DNA of 64,000 bases from contig NZ_RXZH01000002.1 of the NCBI RefSeq assembly GCF_003970385.1, positions 186,001 through 250,000 on the forward strand, read 5' to 3'. Source of the stretch: Vibrio aquaticus (lineage in GTDB: Bacteria; Pseudomonadota; Gammaproteobacteria; Enterobacterales; Vibrionaceae). The position numbers and the translations under genes are program-made. The notes beneath the pieces were generated by a model. The model was given only the letters and a program-made list of their open reading frames with translations, made no database searches and was not told the origin of the DNA. Position 1 is the first letter of the stretch, and the number at the start of each line of letters is the position of its first letter. This document shows positions 1-9,700 of the stretch, in pieces.

Positions 1-1
1 T

Positions 2-460
2 TACAACACGTCTGAAAACCACAAGAAGATTGCGGTAGCGCTAGGTTCTATGTGGAAGAAGACACTTGGTCTAGATGTTACACTTGAAAACCAAGAGTGG
101 AAAACGTACCTATCTTCTAAAGATTCAGGTGACTTCGAAGTTGCACGTGCCGGTTGGTGTGGTGACTACAACGAAGCATCATCTTTCCTAACTCTAATGA
201 AGAGCAACAACACAACTGGTGGTGTTCACTACGATAGCCAAGCTTACGATGAGATCATGACTAAGGCGATTGCGGCTAAGTCTGATGAAGAGCGTCAAGC
301 ACTTTACCTAGAAGCTGAGAAGCTACTGGCAAAAGACATGCCTATCGCACCTATCTACCAGTACGTGAAATCACGTCTACTATCTCCTAAGGTTGGCGGC
401 TTCCCAGCTGAGAACCCAGAAGAGAAGATCTACTCGAAAGATCTTTACATCATCAAGTAA
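2..460 (+). CDS. oppA: OppA, periplasmic oligopeptide-binding protein (C-terminal part)
   Basis: Only the last ~152 residues are present; the frame is open from base 2, so the gene begins left of the window. The visible part is the C-terminal lobe of a family 5 (SBP_bac_5) solute-binding protein, with a GDYNEAS segment, an NNTTGG segment and a typical ending where the chain returns to the hinge (APIYQYVKSRLLSPKVGG). OppA binds peptides in the periplasm and hands them to OppBC. It lies 138 nt upstream of oppB, and the gap holds a stable hairpin. Its codon choice (many cta, cgt, ggt) suggests strong expression. The product is clear from the oppBCDF genes that follow. Confidence 0.93.
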   Translation, partial: YNTSENHKKIAVALGSMWKKTLGLDVTLENQEWKTYLSSKDSGDFEVARAGWCGDYNEASSFLTLMKSNNTTGGVHYDSQAYDEIMTKAIAAKSDEERQALYLEAEKLLAKDMPIAPIYQYVKSRLLSPKVGGFPAENPEEKIYSKDLYIIK

Positions 461-490
461 TTCTTGAACTGATAGAACTATAAAAATATT

Positions 491-521
491 GGCCTGCATG
501 TGAGAAATCGCATGCAGTGCC
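491..521 (+). promoter_or_regulatory. Intercistronic hairpin between oppA and oppB
   Basis: The arms CTGCATG (494-500) and CATGCAG (511-517) pair perfectly around a 10-nt loop, and GGC/GCC (491-493, 519-521) extends the stem past one bulged T. The run of T after it is poor, so this is more likely a partial terminator or an mRNA 3'-end stabiliser. Such an element would let oppA be made in excess over the membrane subunits, a common arrangement in binding-protein operons. The role is inferred. Confidence 0.5.
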
Positions 522-598
522 TCTCTTCAACCTAAATTCTTAGAAATTTAGTTGATACCTTTCCATTTTTAATTGTCACAGACTGAAAGAGTGAGTTT

Positions 599-1519
599 AT
601 GCTTAAATTCATCGCTAAAAGGATATTTGAGGCGATCCCAACAATGTTGGTTTTGATCACCGTATCTTTCTTTCTCATGCGTTTCGCACCGGGTAACCCA
701 TTCTCAAGCGAGCGTCCATTACCACCAGAAGTTATGGCGAACATCGAGGCTAAATACGGCCTAGATAAGCCAGTATTCGAGCAATACACAACTTACTTAA
801 CTAACGTTATCCAGGGTGATTTCGGTCCTTCGTTTAAGTACCTTGATTACACAGTAAATGAGCTAATTTCGGTTGCTCTACCTGTATCAGCTAAAGTTGG
901 CTTTATTGCCTTTATCTTTACGTTAATCATGGGGGTCACGGTCGGTACCATTGCCGCACTGAAGCAGAACACCTGGATTGACTATACAATCATGTCGACG
1001 GCGATGCTTGGTGTTGTAATGCCATCGTTCGTACTTGCACCAGCCCTTATCTACCTGTTCTCTCTTCACTGGAATTTATTCCCAGCAGGTGGTTGGCATG
1101 ATGGCAGCTTCAAATATCTCGTGCTTCCCGTTATCGGTATGTCACTGCTGTACGTTGCAACATTCGCACGTATTACCCGCGGCTCGATGATTGAAACACT
1201 GAACAGTAACTTCATTCGTACGGCACGTGCGAAAGGTCTGAGTTACCGTTACATCATTCTTAAACACGCACTTAAACCTGCGCTACTTCCTGTTGTTTCA
1301 TACATGGGCCCAGCGTTCGTAGGTATCATCACAGGTTCGGTTGTTATCGAAACGATCTTCGGTCTACCGGGCATCGGTAAGCTGTTCGTAAACGCAGCCT
1401 TTAACCGTGACTACTCGCTAGTAATGGGTGTAACCATCCTGATTGGTTTCCTATTCATCCTATTCAACGCGATTGTAGATATTCTACTTGCAATGATTGA
1501 CCCGAAAATTCGCTACTAA
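599..1519 (+). CDS. oppB: OppB, oligopeptide ABC transporter permease
   Basis: This inner-membrane permease is 306 residues, the usual OppB length. It begins with the family's cytoplasmic start and first membrane helix (MLKFIAKRIFEAIPTMLVL), followed by the periplasmic segment with APGNPF. The binding-protein-dependent transport (BPD_transp_1) domain has the EAA loop near residues 200-225 (RTARAKGLSYRYIILKHAL), which docks on the OppD/OppF ATPases. It pairs with OppC to form the channel for peptides delivered by OppA. It is second in the oppABCDF operon and oppC follows after 15 nt. Confidence 0.95.
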   Translation: MLKFIAKRIFEAIPTMLVLITVSFFLMRFAPGNPFSSERPLPPEVMANIEAKYGLDKPVFEQYTTYLTNVIQGDFGPSFKYLDYTVNELISVALPVSAKVGFIAFIFTLIMGVTVGTIAALKQNTWIDYTIMSTAMLGVVMPSFVLAPALIYLFSLHWNLFPAGGWHDGSFKYLVLPVIGMSLLYVATFARITRGSMIETLNSNFIRTARAKGLSYRYIILKHALKPALLPVVSYMGPAFVGIITGSVVIETIFGLPGIGKLFVNAAFNRDYSLVMGVTILIGFLFILFNAIVDILLAMIDPKIRY

Positions 1520-1534
1520 CAGGGACGTTTGGTT

Positions 1535-2437
1535 ATGTTAACGAAAAAAGAAAACCTAGAAGCGATTGAGAAATTCTCTGAGAACTTAGAGATTGAAGGT
1601 CGTAGTCTATGGCAAGACGCTCGCATCCGCTTTATGCGTAACAAAGCGGCGATGGTGAGCCTATTTATCCTCTTCATTATGACAATGGCGGTTATCTTCC
1701 TACCGATGATGGCGCCTTATGCATTCGACGATACTGACTGGTATGCAATGCACGTTGGTCCTAACGCTGACCACTGGTTTGGTACTGACAGCTTAGGTCG
1801 TGACCTTTATGTACGTACACTCATTGGTGGCCGAATCTCCCTAATGGTGGGCGTAATGGGTGCCTTCGTTGCGGTATTGATTGGTACGCTTTACGGTGCA
1901 GCTTCTGGCTTCATCGGCGGTAAAGTTGACCGCGTTATGATGCGTATCCTAGAGATCCTTTACGCGGTACCGTTCATGTTCCTAGTTATCGTACTAGTGA
2001 CATTCTTCGGTCGTAACATCATTCTTATCTTCGTTGCTATTGGTGCTATCGCATGGCTAGATATGGCGCGTATCGTACGTGGTCAGACATTGAGCTTACG
2101 TAGTAAAGAGTTCATCGAAGCGGCACACGTTTGTGGTGTGAGCAAGTGGAAGATCATTACTCGTCACATCGTGCCAAACGTACTGGGTATTGTTGCGGTT
2201 TACTCAACGCTGCTTATCCCAAGCATGATTCTAACGGAATCATTCCTATCATTCCTTGGTCTTGGTGTTCAGGAACCAATGACAAGTTGGGGCGCACTTC
2301 TACAAGAAGGTGCACAGACAATGGAGGTAGCAATTTGGCAGCTGGCATTCCCTGCAGCGTTCATGGTTGTAACTCTATTCTGCTTCAACTACGTTGGTGA
2401 CGGTCTGCGCGATGCGCTGGATCCAAAAGACAGATAA
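1535..2437 (+). CDS. oppC: OppC, oligopeptide ABC transporter permease
   Basis: This is the second permease subunit, 300 residues from the ATG at 1535. I chose that start because AGGGA at 1521-1525 sits 9 nt upstream; an in-frame TTG at 1529 would be too close to it. The protein has the OppC_N region (ARIRFMRNKAAM then the first helix), a long periplasmic loop, and a BPD_transp_1 domain. Its EAA loop is near residues 190-215 (EAAHVCGVSKWKIITRHIVPN). It forms the heterodimeric pore with OppB. It lies 15 nt after oppB and about 50 nt before oppD in the same operon. Confidence 0.95.
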   Translation: MLTKKENLEAIEKFSENLEIEGRSLWQDARIRFMRNKAAMVSLFILFIMTMAVIFLPMMAPYAFDDTDWYAMHVGPNADHWFGTDSLGRDLYVRTLIGGRISLMVGVMGAFVAVLIGTLYGAASGFIGGKVDRVMMRILEILYAVPFMFLVIVLVTFFGRNIILIFVAIGAIAWLDMARIVRGQTLSLRSKEFIEAAHVCGVSKWKIITRHIVPNVLGIVAVYSTLLIPSMILTESFLSFLGLGVQEPMTSWGALLQEGAQTMEVAIWQLAFPAAFMVVTLFCFNYVGDGLRDALDPKDR

Positions 2438-2484
2438 CTAGAAAGCAAACAATTACAAAATCTAGAATAAAGATTAAGGAAGCA

Positions 2485-3459
2485 ATGATGAGCTTATTAG
2501 ATGTCAAAGATCTGCGCGTCGAATTTACCACGCAAGATGGTATCGTAACCGCAGTAAACGATTTGAACTTCTCTCTGAACCAAGGCGAAACTCTAGGTAT
2601 CGTAGGTGAATCAGGTTCAGGTAAGTCACAGACAGTATTCGCTATCATGGGACTACTGGCAAAAAACGGTATTATCTCAGGTAGCGCAAAATTTGAAGGT
2701 AATGAAATTCTCAACCTTCCAGAAAAAGCGCTAAACAAAGTTCGTGCAGAACAGATCGCCATGATCTTCCAAGACCCAATGACGTCACTGAACCCTTACA
2801 TGAAGGTAAGTGACCAGCTAATGGAAGTGCTTATGCTTCACAAAGGCATGGGTAAAGCGGAAGCATTCGAAGAGTCTGTACGCATGCTTGAAGCGGTAAA
2901 GATTCCTGAAGCTCGTAAGCGTATCACTATGTATCCACACGAGTTCTCGGGCGGTATGCGCCAACGCGTAATGATCGCAATGGCACTGCTATGTCGTCCT
3001 AAGCTTCTGATTGCCGATGAACCAACAACGGCACTCGACGTAACGGTTCAAGCACAGATCATGGACTTATTGAACGAGCTTAAGTCTGAGTTCAATACTG
3101 CAATCATCATGATCACGCACGACCTCGGTGTGGTTGCGGGTTCATGTGACAAAGTGCTCGTGATGTACGCAGGTCGTACAATGGAATACGGCACTGTCGA
3201 TGAGATTTTCTACAACCCAAGCCACCCATACGCAGAAGGTCTTCTAAAGGCAATTCCGCGTCTGGATACAGAAGGTGAGATTCTACCAACCATTCCGGGT
3301 AACCCACCTAACTTACTACGTTTACCACCAGGCTGCCCTTACCAAGAGCGTTGTCACCGTGTAATGGATCGTTGTAAGCAAGAAGCACCAATCTTGACAC
3401 CATTTGGCGATGGCCGTCAGCGTGCATGTTTTTCTGAATGGGAGGCTTGGAAAAAATGA
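2485..3459 (+). CDS. oppD: OppD, oligopeptide ABC transporter ATP-binding subunit
   Basis: This cytoplasmic ATPase has Walker A GESGSGKS near residue 40, the signature FSGGMRQR near 155, and Walker B LLIADEP just after it. The C-terminal oligopeptide/dipeptide extension carries a cysteine-rich stretch (CPYQERC...C near 288-300), typical of OppD/DppD and linked in the family to an Fe-S cluster. It powers uptake together with OppF. ATG codons at 2485 and 2488 are both possible; the TAAGGA at 2475-2480 fits 2488 slightly better. The stop overlaps the oppF start (ATGA). Confidence 0.95.
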   Translation: MMSLLDVKDLRVEFTTQDGIVTAVNDLNFSLNQGETLGIVGESGSGKSQTVFAIMGLLAKNGIISGSAKFEGNEILNLPEKALNKVRAEQIAMIFQDPMTSLNPYMKVSDQLMEVLMLHKGMGKAEAFEESVRMLEAVKIPEARKRITMYPHEFSGGMRQRVMIAMALLCRPKLLIADEPTTALDVTVQAQIMDLLNELKSEFNTAIIMITHDLGVVAGSCDKVLVMYAGRTMEYGTVDEIFYNPSHPYAEGLLKAIPRLDTEGEILPTIPGNPPNLLRLPPGCPYQERCHRVMDRCKQEAPILTPFGDGRQRACFSEWEAWKK

Positions 3460-4448
3460 GTGTACATAAAAACCTAATCTTAGATGTAAAAGATCTTAAA
3501 GTTCACTTTAGCATTGCGTCAAAGTCAGCTTGGCCATGGTCTAAACCTGCAAACCTGAAAGCCGTTGATGGTGTTGATGTTCGTCTTTACGAAGGTGAAA
3601 CACTGGGCGTAGTAGGCGAGTCTGGTTGTGGTAAATCAACGTTTGCACGTGCAATCATCGGCTTGGTTGAAGCAACAGATGGCGATGTAATGTGGTTAGG
3701 CCAAGATCTAACTAAGATGCAAGAAGTTCAGCGCCGTGAAACGCGCAAAGAAATTCAGATGATTTTCCAAGACCCACTTGCATCACTAAACCCACGTATG
3801 ACAGTGGGGGACATCATTGCTGAGCCTCTAGAGACGTTCTACCCAGAACTGACTAAGCAAGAAGTAAAAGATCGCGTTAAAGAGATGATGGCGAAAGTAG
3901 GTCTACTCCCTAACGTTATCAACCGTTACCCACATGAATTCTCTGGTGGTCAGTGTCAGCGTATTGGTATTGCTCGTGCGCTTATTCTTAAGCCTAAGAT
4001 GATCATCTGTGATGAGCCAGTATCAGCATTGGATGTATCGATTCAGGCTCAGGTAGTTAACCTGCTGAAAGAACTTCAGAAAGAGCTAGGCCTTTCATTG
4101 GTATTCATCGCACACGATCTGTCGGTTGTTAAACACATTTCTGATCGCGTATTGGTTATGTATTTGGGTAACGCGGTTGAACTCGGTGAGTCAGAAGCGC
4201 TATTTGCTGATCCTAAGCACCCTTACACACGTGCATTGATGTCAGCGGTACCAATCCCAGATCCAAAACTAGAGCGCAGCAAAAAGATCGAGATGCTAGA
4301 AGGGGATCTCCCTTCACCAATTAGTCCTCCATCGGGTTGTGTATTCCGTACTCGTTGCCCACAAGCAACAGAGGCATGTGCACAGACTAAGCCTCGTATT
4401 GAGGGTACTGATGTACACGCGGTCTCTTGCCTGCACGTTAATATATAA
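3456..4448 (+). CDS. oppF: OppF, oligopeptide ABC transporter ATP-binding subunit
   Basis: This is the second ATPase of the transporter, 330 residues from the ATG at 3456, which overlaps the oppD stop by 4 nt and has GGAGG at 3441-3445. It has Walker A GESGCGKS, the signature FSGGQCQR and Walker B IICDEPVSAL. The C-terminal extension has the oligopeptide family cysteines (GCVFRTRCP...C). Only oppF-type proteins have the long insert before the first beta strands seen here (SAWPWSKP). It is the last gene of the operon and a strong terminator follows at 4481. Confidence 0.95.
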   Translation: MSVHKNLILDVKDLKVHFSIASKSAWPWSKPANLKAVDGVDVRLYEGETLGVVGESGCGKSTFARAIIGLVEATDGDVMWLGQDLTKMQEVQRRETRKEIQMIFQDPLASLNPRMTVGDIIAEPLETFYPELTKQEVKDRVKEMMAKVGLLPNVINRYPHEFSGGQCQRIGIARALILKPKMIICDEPVSALDVSIQAQVVNLLKELQKELGLSLVFIAHDLSVVKHISDRVLVMYLGNAVELGESEALFADPKHPYTRALMSAVPIPDPKLERSKKIEMLEGDLPSPISPPSGCVFRTRCPQATEACAQTKPRIEGTDVHAVSCLHVNI

Positions 4449-4480
4449 CGTCAAATTATAGTTCAGCCTGTGACGGGCTT

Positions 4481-4515
4481 AAGCGCGGCTTCCTTCGGGG
4501 GTCGCGCTTTTTTTG
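4481..4515 (+). terminator. Rho-independent terminator of the opp operon
   Basis: The arms AAGCGCG (4481-4487) and CGCGCTT (4503-4509) flank a loop, and an uninterrupted run of T follows. It lies 32 nt after the oppF stop and separates the opp operon from the pilin cluster. Confidence 0.85.
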
Positions 4516-4595
4516 TTCAGTTATGGAATGATGTTCTGTAGTCGTGTATAGTTCGTGCGACATAACTATTTACAAATAACTCGATATTTTTCGCT

Positions 4596-5096
4596 GTGAC
4601 TGAACATTCTTTATTCTCTCGCTCCTCAGGATTCACGCTTGTTGAGCTCATCATTACCATTTTACTGCTCAGCATTGTATCGGTAACTGCATACACGCGG
4701 CTTCCGTCCATTTCTGGCTATGCCATTGATGGTTATTGCAATGAGTTAAAGTCGGGGATTCGACGTGTACAAACTCAAGCCATGAATGATGTTGCGGTAA
4801 GCGGAGCATATCGTATTACCTCATCCAATGTGGCAGGGACGGTCTTATGGTCAAACCCTGCATTAAACCTAAATATTGGCGAGGATTGTACTGGGCCGAG
4901 TTGCGCTCGCTTGATGACTTTTACCCCAGAAGATAACCGCCGCGGAATCTCAATCAATAGTCAGTTATTAACGTTCGATAGTATGGGCAGGCCTGTGGAT
5001 GCAGATAACCCAATGACCGAGTTTACGATCAGTGCCCCTGATGGTTCGCGAGAGCAGGTGGCAATAAACGCAGAGGGGTACGTCAGTGGTTGTTAG
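4596..5096 (+). CDS. Minor prepilin, GspH/FimT (MshC-like)
   Basis: This type IV prepilin-like protein has 166 residues. A short leader ends in Gly12, followed by the N-methylation motif FTLVE with Glu at mature position 5, then a hydrophobic helix (to about residue 35). The remainder is a globular domain with Cys pairs, including one near the C-terminus (GYVSGC). Such proteins are processed by prepilin peptidase in the inner membrane and join the pilus tip complex. I chose GTG 4596; no ATG precedes the leader and no clear ribosome site is visible. It is first of five co-oriented genes matching the order MshC-D-O-P-Q (FimT-PilV-PilW-PilX plus a tip protein). I assign the family confidently but not the exact pilus system. 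Confidence 0.8.
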   Translation: MTEHSLFSRSSGFTLVELIITILLLSIVSVTAYTRLPSISGYAIDGYCNELKSGIRRVQTQAMNDVAVSGAYRITSSNVAGTVLWSNPALNLNIGEDCTGPSCARLMTFTPEDNRRGISINSQLLTFDSMGRPVDADNPMTEFTISAPDGSREQVAINAEGYVSGC

Positions 5097-5607
5097 TCGT
5101 CACAACGCTCAGGGCTTTACATTGGTCGAAAATGTGATGGCCATCTGTATGATGGGATTCCTTATGGTTTCCTTTACGTCTTTGCTTGCCCCTCAAGCAG
5201 TGCAAACCGCAGATACATTGACCCAGCAGCGCGCATCTCAAATTGCTTCTCTCTTGTTGCAGGAAATGTACACACGTCCATTTGATGAGCAGAATCTCTC
5301 ACAATTGCAGCGCTGTGAAGCTAATTGTACCCCCGCGACCGCACTTCAAAGCGAAGCTGATGACAATGGCTTACGCGATGATTTCGATGACTACGATACG
5401 CAAGATCAATGGCTTGATATCTCTCAGTTTGCCCTGTTTCTTGACGGCCCTTACGAGGGATTCGAAATCAATATTGATGTTGAGTATGTGGATGGTAACT
5501 GGGGCTCCTCCGTTACTCCAACGGCAACGAAACATGCGCAAATCCTTACCCGTCGAGGTGAGAATGGCGAAGTGATCGAGTTTCATGCGTACCGGAGTAA
5601 TTTTTGA
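5086..5607 (+). CDS. Minor prepilin, PilV/GspI type (MshD-like)
   Basis: The leader MVVSRHNAQG is followed by FTLVENVMA, a prepilin cleavage site with Glu at mature position 5, and then a hydrophobic helix. The globular part resembles MshD-type minor pilins, with the early QxAxxLLQEM pattern after the helix, two cysteines (RCEANC) and an acidic Asp-rich stretch around residues 85-105. The GTG start at 5086 has AGAGGGG about 9 nt upstream, and the gene overlaps the previous one by 11 nt, so translation is probably coupled. It would sit in the tip complex with its neighbours. It has 173 residues. Confidence 0.8.
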   Translation: MVVSRHNAQGFTLVENVMAICMMGFLMVSFTSLLAPQAVQTADTLTQQRASQIASLLLQEMYTRPFDEQNLSQLQRCEANCTPATALQSEADDNGLRDDFDDYDTQDQWLDISQFALFLDGPYEGFEINIDVEYVDGNWGSSVTPTATKHAQILTRRGENGEVIEFHAYRSNF

Positions 5608-6410
5608 TGAATCGCTCGGCAGGTTTTACGTTAATGGAAATGATCGTCAGCTTGACGATTTTATCCATCATCACCTTAGGTTTAATGAACTTTGGCGTCT
5701 CAAGCTCGACACTCTACATTGAAGCGAATCATCGCCTACAAGCGTTAGAAGAAGCTCGCTTTGTGATGGCAAGGTTTCAACGTGAGCTAATCAACGCGGT
5801 ACCATTCAGTACGAGAACGCTCAATAATGGTCGATGTGTTGAATTTATTCCGATTTTAGGTGTGACCGAGTATGACCCGGATGCGTTTGAGCTTAATGCC
5901 GACAATCTCTCGACGGGTGTTCAACTACGTTATCCGCTTTCGCAAGAGATCAGAACAACATGTGCTAGCCAAACGTGTCGTGCCAGTATCCACCCAACGA
6001 ACACCAATGCGCTCTATGGTAATGCTGACGCGCAAACACAGATCTACAACATTAACCCAAGTTTGATTGGCACTGACAGCCTAGTGCTGACGGATGCGAT
6101 CTTGTCTCGTCCTGTCAGTCTGACCAACCGAATGTATGTGTATTCGCCTAATGCCGTTCAGCTTTGCTTGCAGGCGGATGAAGTTCGTTATTACCCCTCA
6201 TACCCACTGACAGCGCAAGGGCTTGGCTTATCGAACCCTGAGCCTTCACTCACGTTTGCTAGCGGAGTCGTTGAACGTGACAACATTTTTGATATTGGGG
6301 TCGATGCGAACTATTCGAACATCGCCTCTATTCACTTTGAATTAAGAATTAACAACGGTAGTGAAACCGTGGAGTTTATGCAGAATGCGCAAATACTCAA
6401 TACGCAGTAA
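5607..6410 (+). CDS. Minor prepilin, PilW/GspJ type (MshO-like)
   Basis: This prepilin has a six-residue leader (MNRSAG), then FTLMEMIVSLTILS with Glu at mature position 5. At 267 residues it has the length expected of MshO/PilW, the largest of the four minor pilins. The globular region contains disulphide-compatible cysteines (TTCASQTCRA). ATG 5607 is supported by CGGAG about 10 nt upstream and shares one base with the stop of the preceding gene. In known systems the J/W-type pilin links the I/V and K/X subunits in the tip complex; I infer the same here. Confidence 0.8.
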   Translation: MNRSAGFTLMEMIVSLTILSIITLGLMNFGVSSSTLYIEANHRLQALEEARFVMARFQRELINAVPFSTRTLNNGRCVEFIPILGVTEYDPDAFELNADNLSTGVQLRYPLSQEIRTTCASQTCRASIHPTNTNALYGNADAQTQIYNINPSLIGTDSLVLTDAILSRPVSLTNRMYVYSPNAVQLCLQADEVRYYPSYPLTAQGLGLSNPEPSLTFASGVVERDNIFDIGVDANYSNIASIHFELRINNGSETVEFMQNAQILNTQ

Positions 6411-6786
6411 GCGTCAGCAGGGTGGGGCGATGTTAGTCATCCTATTTATGACGGTGATCGTGACGTTTTTCTCGGCGCAACTTATGTCGATGAACGTGCA
6501 AGCCAATCAAACCAATACCTACGAAGTGCTCAGTACACAAAGCTACTGGGCAGCACGTTCAGTGATGGAGCGCGAAGTGTTTTCCTACTTTCCGAATGAT
6601 GGTTCAACGGCAACCTCATGCCCCGCAACCAACACCAGAACCGTTCAAATAGCAGAATTTACTGGGTGCGACATTACCGTTCAATGTGAACCCAATGGTG
6701 ATGCTGTGAGATTAAACACCATCGCTGTGTGCGCCGAACAATCTTACCGAGTAAGCCGCCGAGTAGAAGTGGAGATTAGACCGTGA
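6385..6786 (+). CDS. Minor pilin, PilX/GspK-like (MshP-like)
   Basis: This small pilin-like protein has 133 residues from ATG 6385, with GGAG 10 nt upstream; a GTG at 6361 is possible but has no such site. The basic leader ends QQGG and is followed by AMLVILFMTVI. The Glu at mature position 5 is absent, as in PilX, MshP and GspK, which cap or initiate the pilus rather than stack along it. The body has six cysteines. It overlaps the preceding gene by 26 nt and the next by 4 nt (GTGA). MshP is the best match by context and length. Confidence 0.75.
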   Translation: MRKYSIRSKRQQGGAMLVILFMTVIVTFFSAQLMSMNVQANQTNTYEVLSTQSYWAARSVMEREVFSYFPNDGSTATSCPATNTRTVQIAEFTGCDITVQCEPNGDAVRLNTIAVCAEQSYRVSRRVEVEIRP

Positions 6787-9700
6787 ATAGACTCATTACC
6801 TTGAGTATTGTTAGTTTAACTTTGCTCCTATCAGTCAATGCTTTTGCTGGCCATTCAGTGAGTGGTTACGTGTTTGAGCACTATAATTTTGGCGGAATCT
6901 CAAGAAGCTATGATCCAGATAGCTCTGACATGATAGCAATGTCACGAATGAATATTGAGGTAGAGCTAAGGAATGATACGTTTTGGTTTCCACGAACGTA
7001 TACCGCTCACACCGGTGGTGATGGTCAATTTTATTTTGATAATATTCCAAACGGTACGTACACGTTAAGTCTGCCAAGTACGCGTGGAAGTGACAAGGAT
7101 GGCGACATCTATTCAGAACGTGGTGAATGTTTTGTTTGTTTGCCTATTCAAACCTGGCCAAATATTACCGAAGACTATACAAGAACTGTCGTGGTGAACG
7201 GATTCGATGTTGATGATGCGCACATCGGGTTTAATTACAGTTCTGTAACCAATGAAAATGACGATGGTGTTGGTTCTTTACGTCAGTTTTTTGTTAATTC
7301 GCAATCTTTAACATCGGGTCGAGATAGAACTTGGATAACGAAATCTAGCCTTAATCAAGAAGGGCATACCGATTGGGTAGACAATGCCATATTTGCTAAG
7401 CCTATTTCTTCAATTACTCTTAGATCACCTCTAGAGTTTATCGATTCGAACAGAACATATATTGATGCTCGAGTGTTACTTGATGGCCCTCGCCCTCTTA
7501 CTATTTCTAACTTTCGCTCACAGCCCATCAATGAAGATTACGGCTTGCGGGTAACAGACAGTTATTCGTTTGTTGTCGCTGGTATTAATTGGAACCGATT
7601 TGATGATTCAATTTATGTCTTGGACAGTCATGGGGTACAGTTAGTTGATAATAGCTTCAATGACACGCGCGACTCAGGCGCTATTATCTATGACAGTCAT
7701 GACATCGAAATATCAGACAATCATTTCAATAACACAGTCAACAAAGAAGAGCGTGACGAACAAGCTGCTGGGCTTTTCCTATCACGCTCAGATCGAGTCA
7801 GTGTCTTACGAAATCAGTTTGTGGATACTGGTGATGATCATAGGTCAGATGGAGCGCATAGCTGGCATGTCTCAGGTGTGCGTGTCCTTTACGGCAATGA
7901 GAATAAAATTAGTCAGAACACATTCAAAAATACCAAAGGAATGGCGATTGACCTTCGTTATGTAGAAGACATTGGGGTACTGACGCCGAATGATGGTGAG
8001 TATAATTGGGCAAATGATGTCAGCAATTATGCTATCGATTTCCCTGAGTTCACGAGTGTTACGTCAGGCGGTGATATTCAAGGCGGGGTTAAACTCGATA
8101 ATCTAACGTCGTACAACCATAAATGTGACCAAACTTATCAAGATATAAAAGTTGAAGTTTATTTAGCGCAAGGGGATGCGCTAGATTCGACCATTGAAGG
8201 TACTCATTATCTAGGTGACTGTTCACTCGATTCGGCGGGGAGCATCGAAAGTTGCGATATTGACACTTCACAATTGCATGACGGAGTGCAAGTAACCAGT
8301 ATTGCCATCGACAAATGCGGAAACACCTCGGAAATGGGCCAGGCGTTCGGTGTGCAAGCGTCAGACTACGACTATGGCGATGCGCCAAACGAAGACTTGT
8401 TTACCGGTTGGGGCAACACACAGTTTGAGGTTCTTTCTGAAGATAATGGTGCTCGTCATGCCCTTGATGAAACTAAGTGTCTGATCTCCAGTACATTAAG
8501 TGGCTCAACAAGCTGTACTTTCAGTAATGATAGTGATGATGATGGCCAGCCTGATCGACAAGCTTTGGGCGACCTTAGCGGTGATACTATTTTGGATTAC
8601 GATGACGGCGTATTGATCAACCCGGCTCTCGAACAGCAAAGTGGTAAAAAGATCGTCCAAACCAGTTATCTAGAAATCGGCAATGAAGTGGTTGTGTCAA
8701 ATACCTTAAGTGTTACGACAACTTCAGCAGGTTATGTGAGCGCTTGGTTGGATATTAACCAAGATGGGCAATGGCAAGCGTTCGATGGGCCATCAGGTCA
8801 ATATAGCGAGCAGCTTACATTAACAGGCCCGGAGATCACGCAAGCGGGCACTTACGATTTGTCATTCTCTATCCCATCTTATGCAGTGCATGGCGAATCT
8901 TGGCTTCGTGTTAGATTCTCTTCGCAACCGATAACTGAGCCACACGGGGCGGCTATTGATGGTGAAGTGGAAGACTACCAAGTATGGATAGCAGCACCTT
9001 CTATTAGCGATGGTTCGTGCAGTGCGGGTATTCAAAACCCAAGCTTCGAATATTGGACTTCTCCTAACTATTACGATGATGAATTTGCGGTTCCGGGTTG
9101 GAATACGATTCCAAATAATCCGTTAGAAGGAAGTATTGGTGAGCGAAATCAGTTGGAGTTTGATAACCACAATACGTACAACATCGTTCCTAGCCCGGAT
9201 AATAAACAAAATAGCCGGGTCGCAGAACTTAATGCCCATATTGCTGGCACCTTGTATCAAGACGTAGTTACGCAACCGGGGCAAACAATTCGTTGGTCGT
9301 TTGATTATATTGAACGCAACAATTCAATGCCTTGGGGAGCGGTTCAGCAACTCAGCCTATTACTGGGTTCAAGTGATAACTTTGATCGTCATAACTCAGA
9401 TCTGATCCAAATATCTCCAGTGGCAACTGAAGAGTGGACTCACTATACGAATACTTATGTTGTGCCTGAAGGTCAGTACATAACCCGATTGGCGTTTAAA
9501 GCGGAGCTGCCATCCACAGGCAGTGTCGGTAACGTTATTGATAATGTCGTGTTTGGCTGTGAAGTGGGTAAAGACTACGGTGACTTACCTAGTGCTTTTG
9601 AGAATGAGCAAAAAGAGATCCATCGTGCCATATCAAGCTTGTTATATATTGGCCATGAGCCACCTGATGCTGAAGATGGAAACCAAGATTCTGATTTGGC

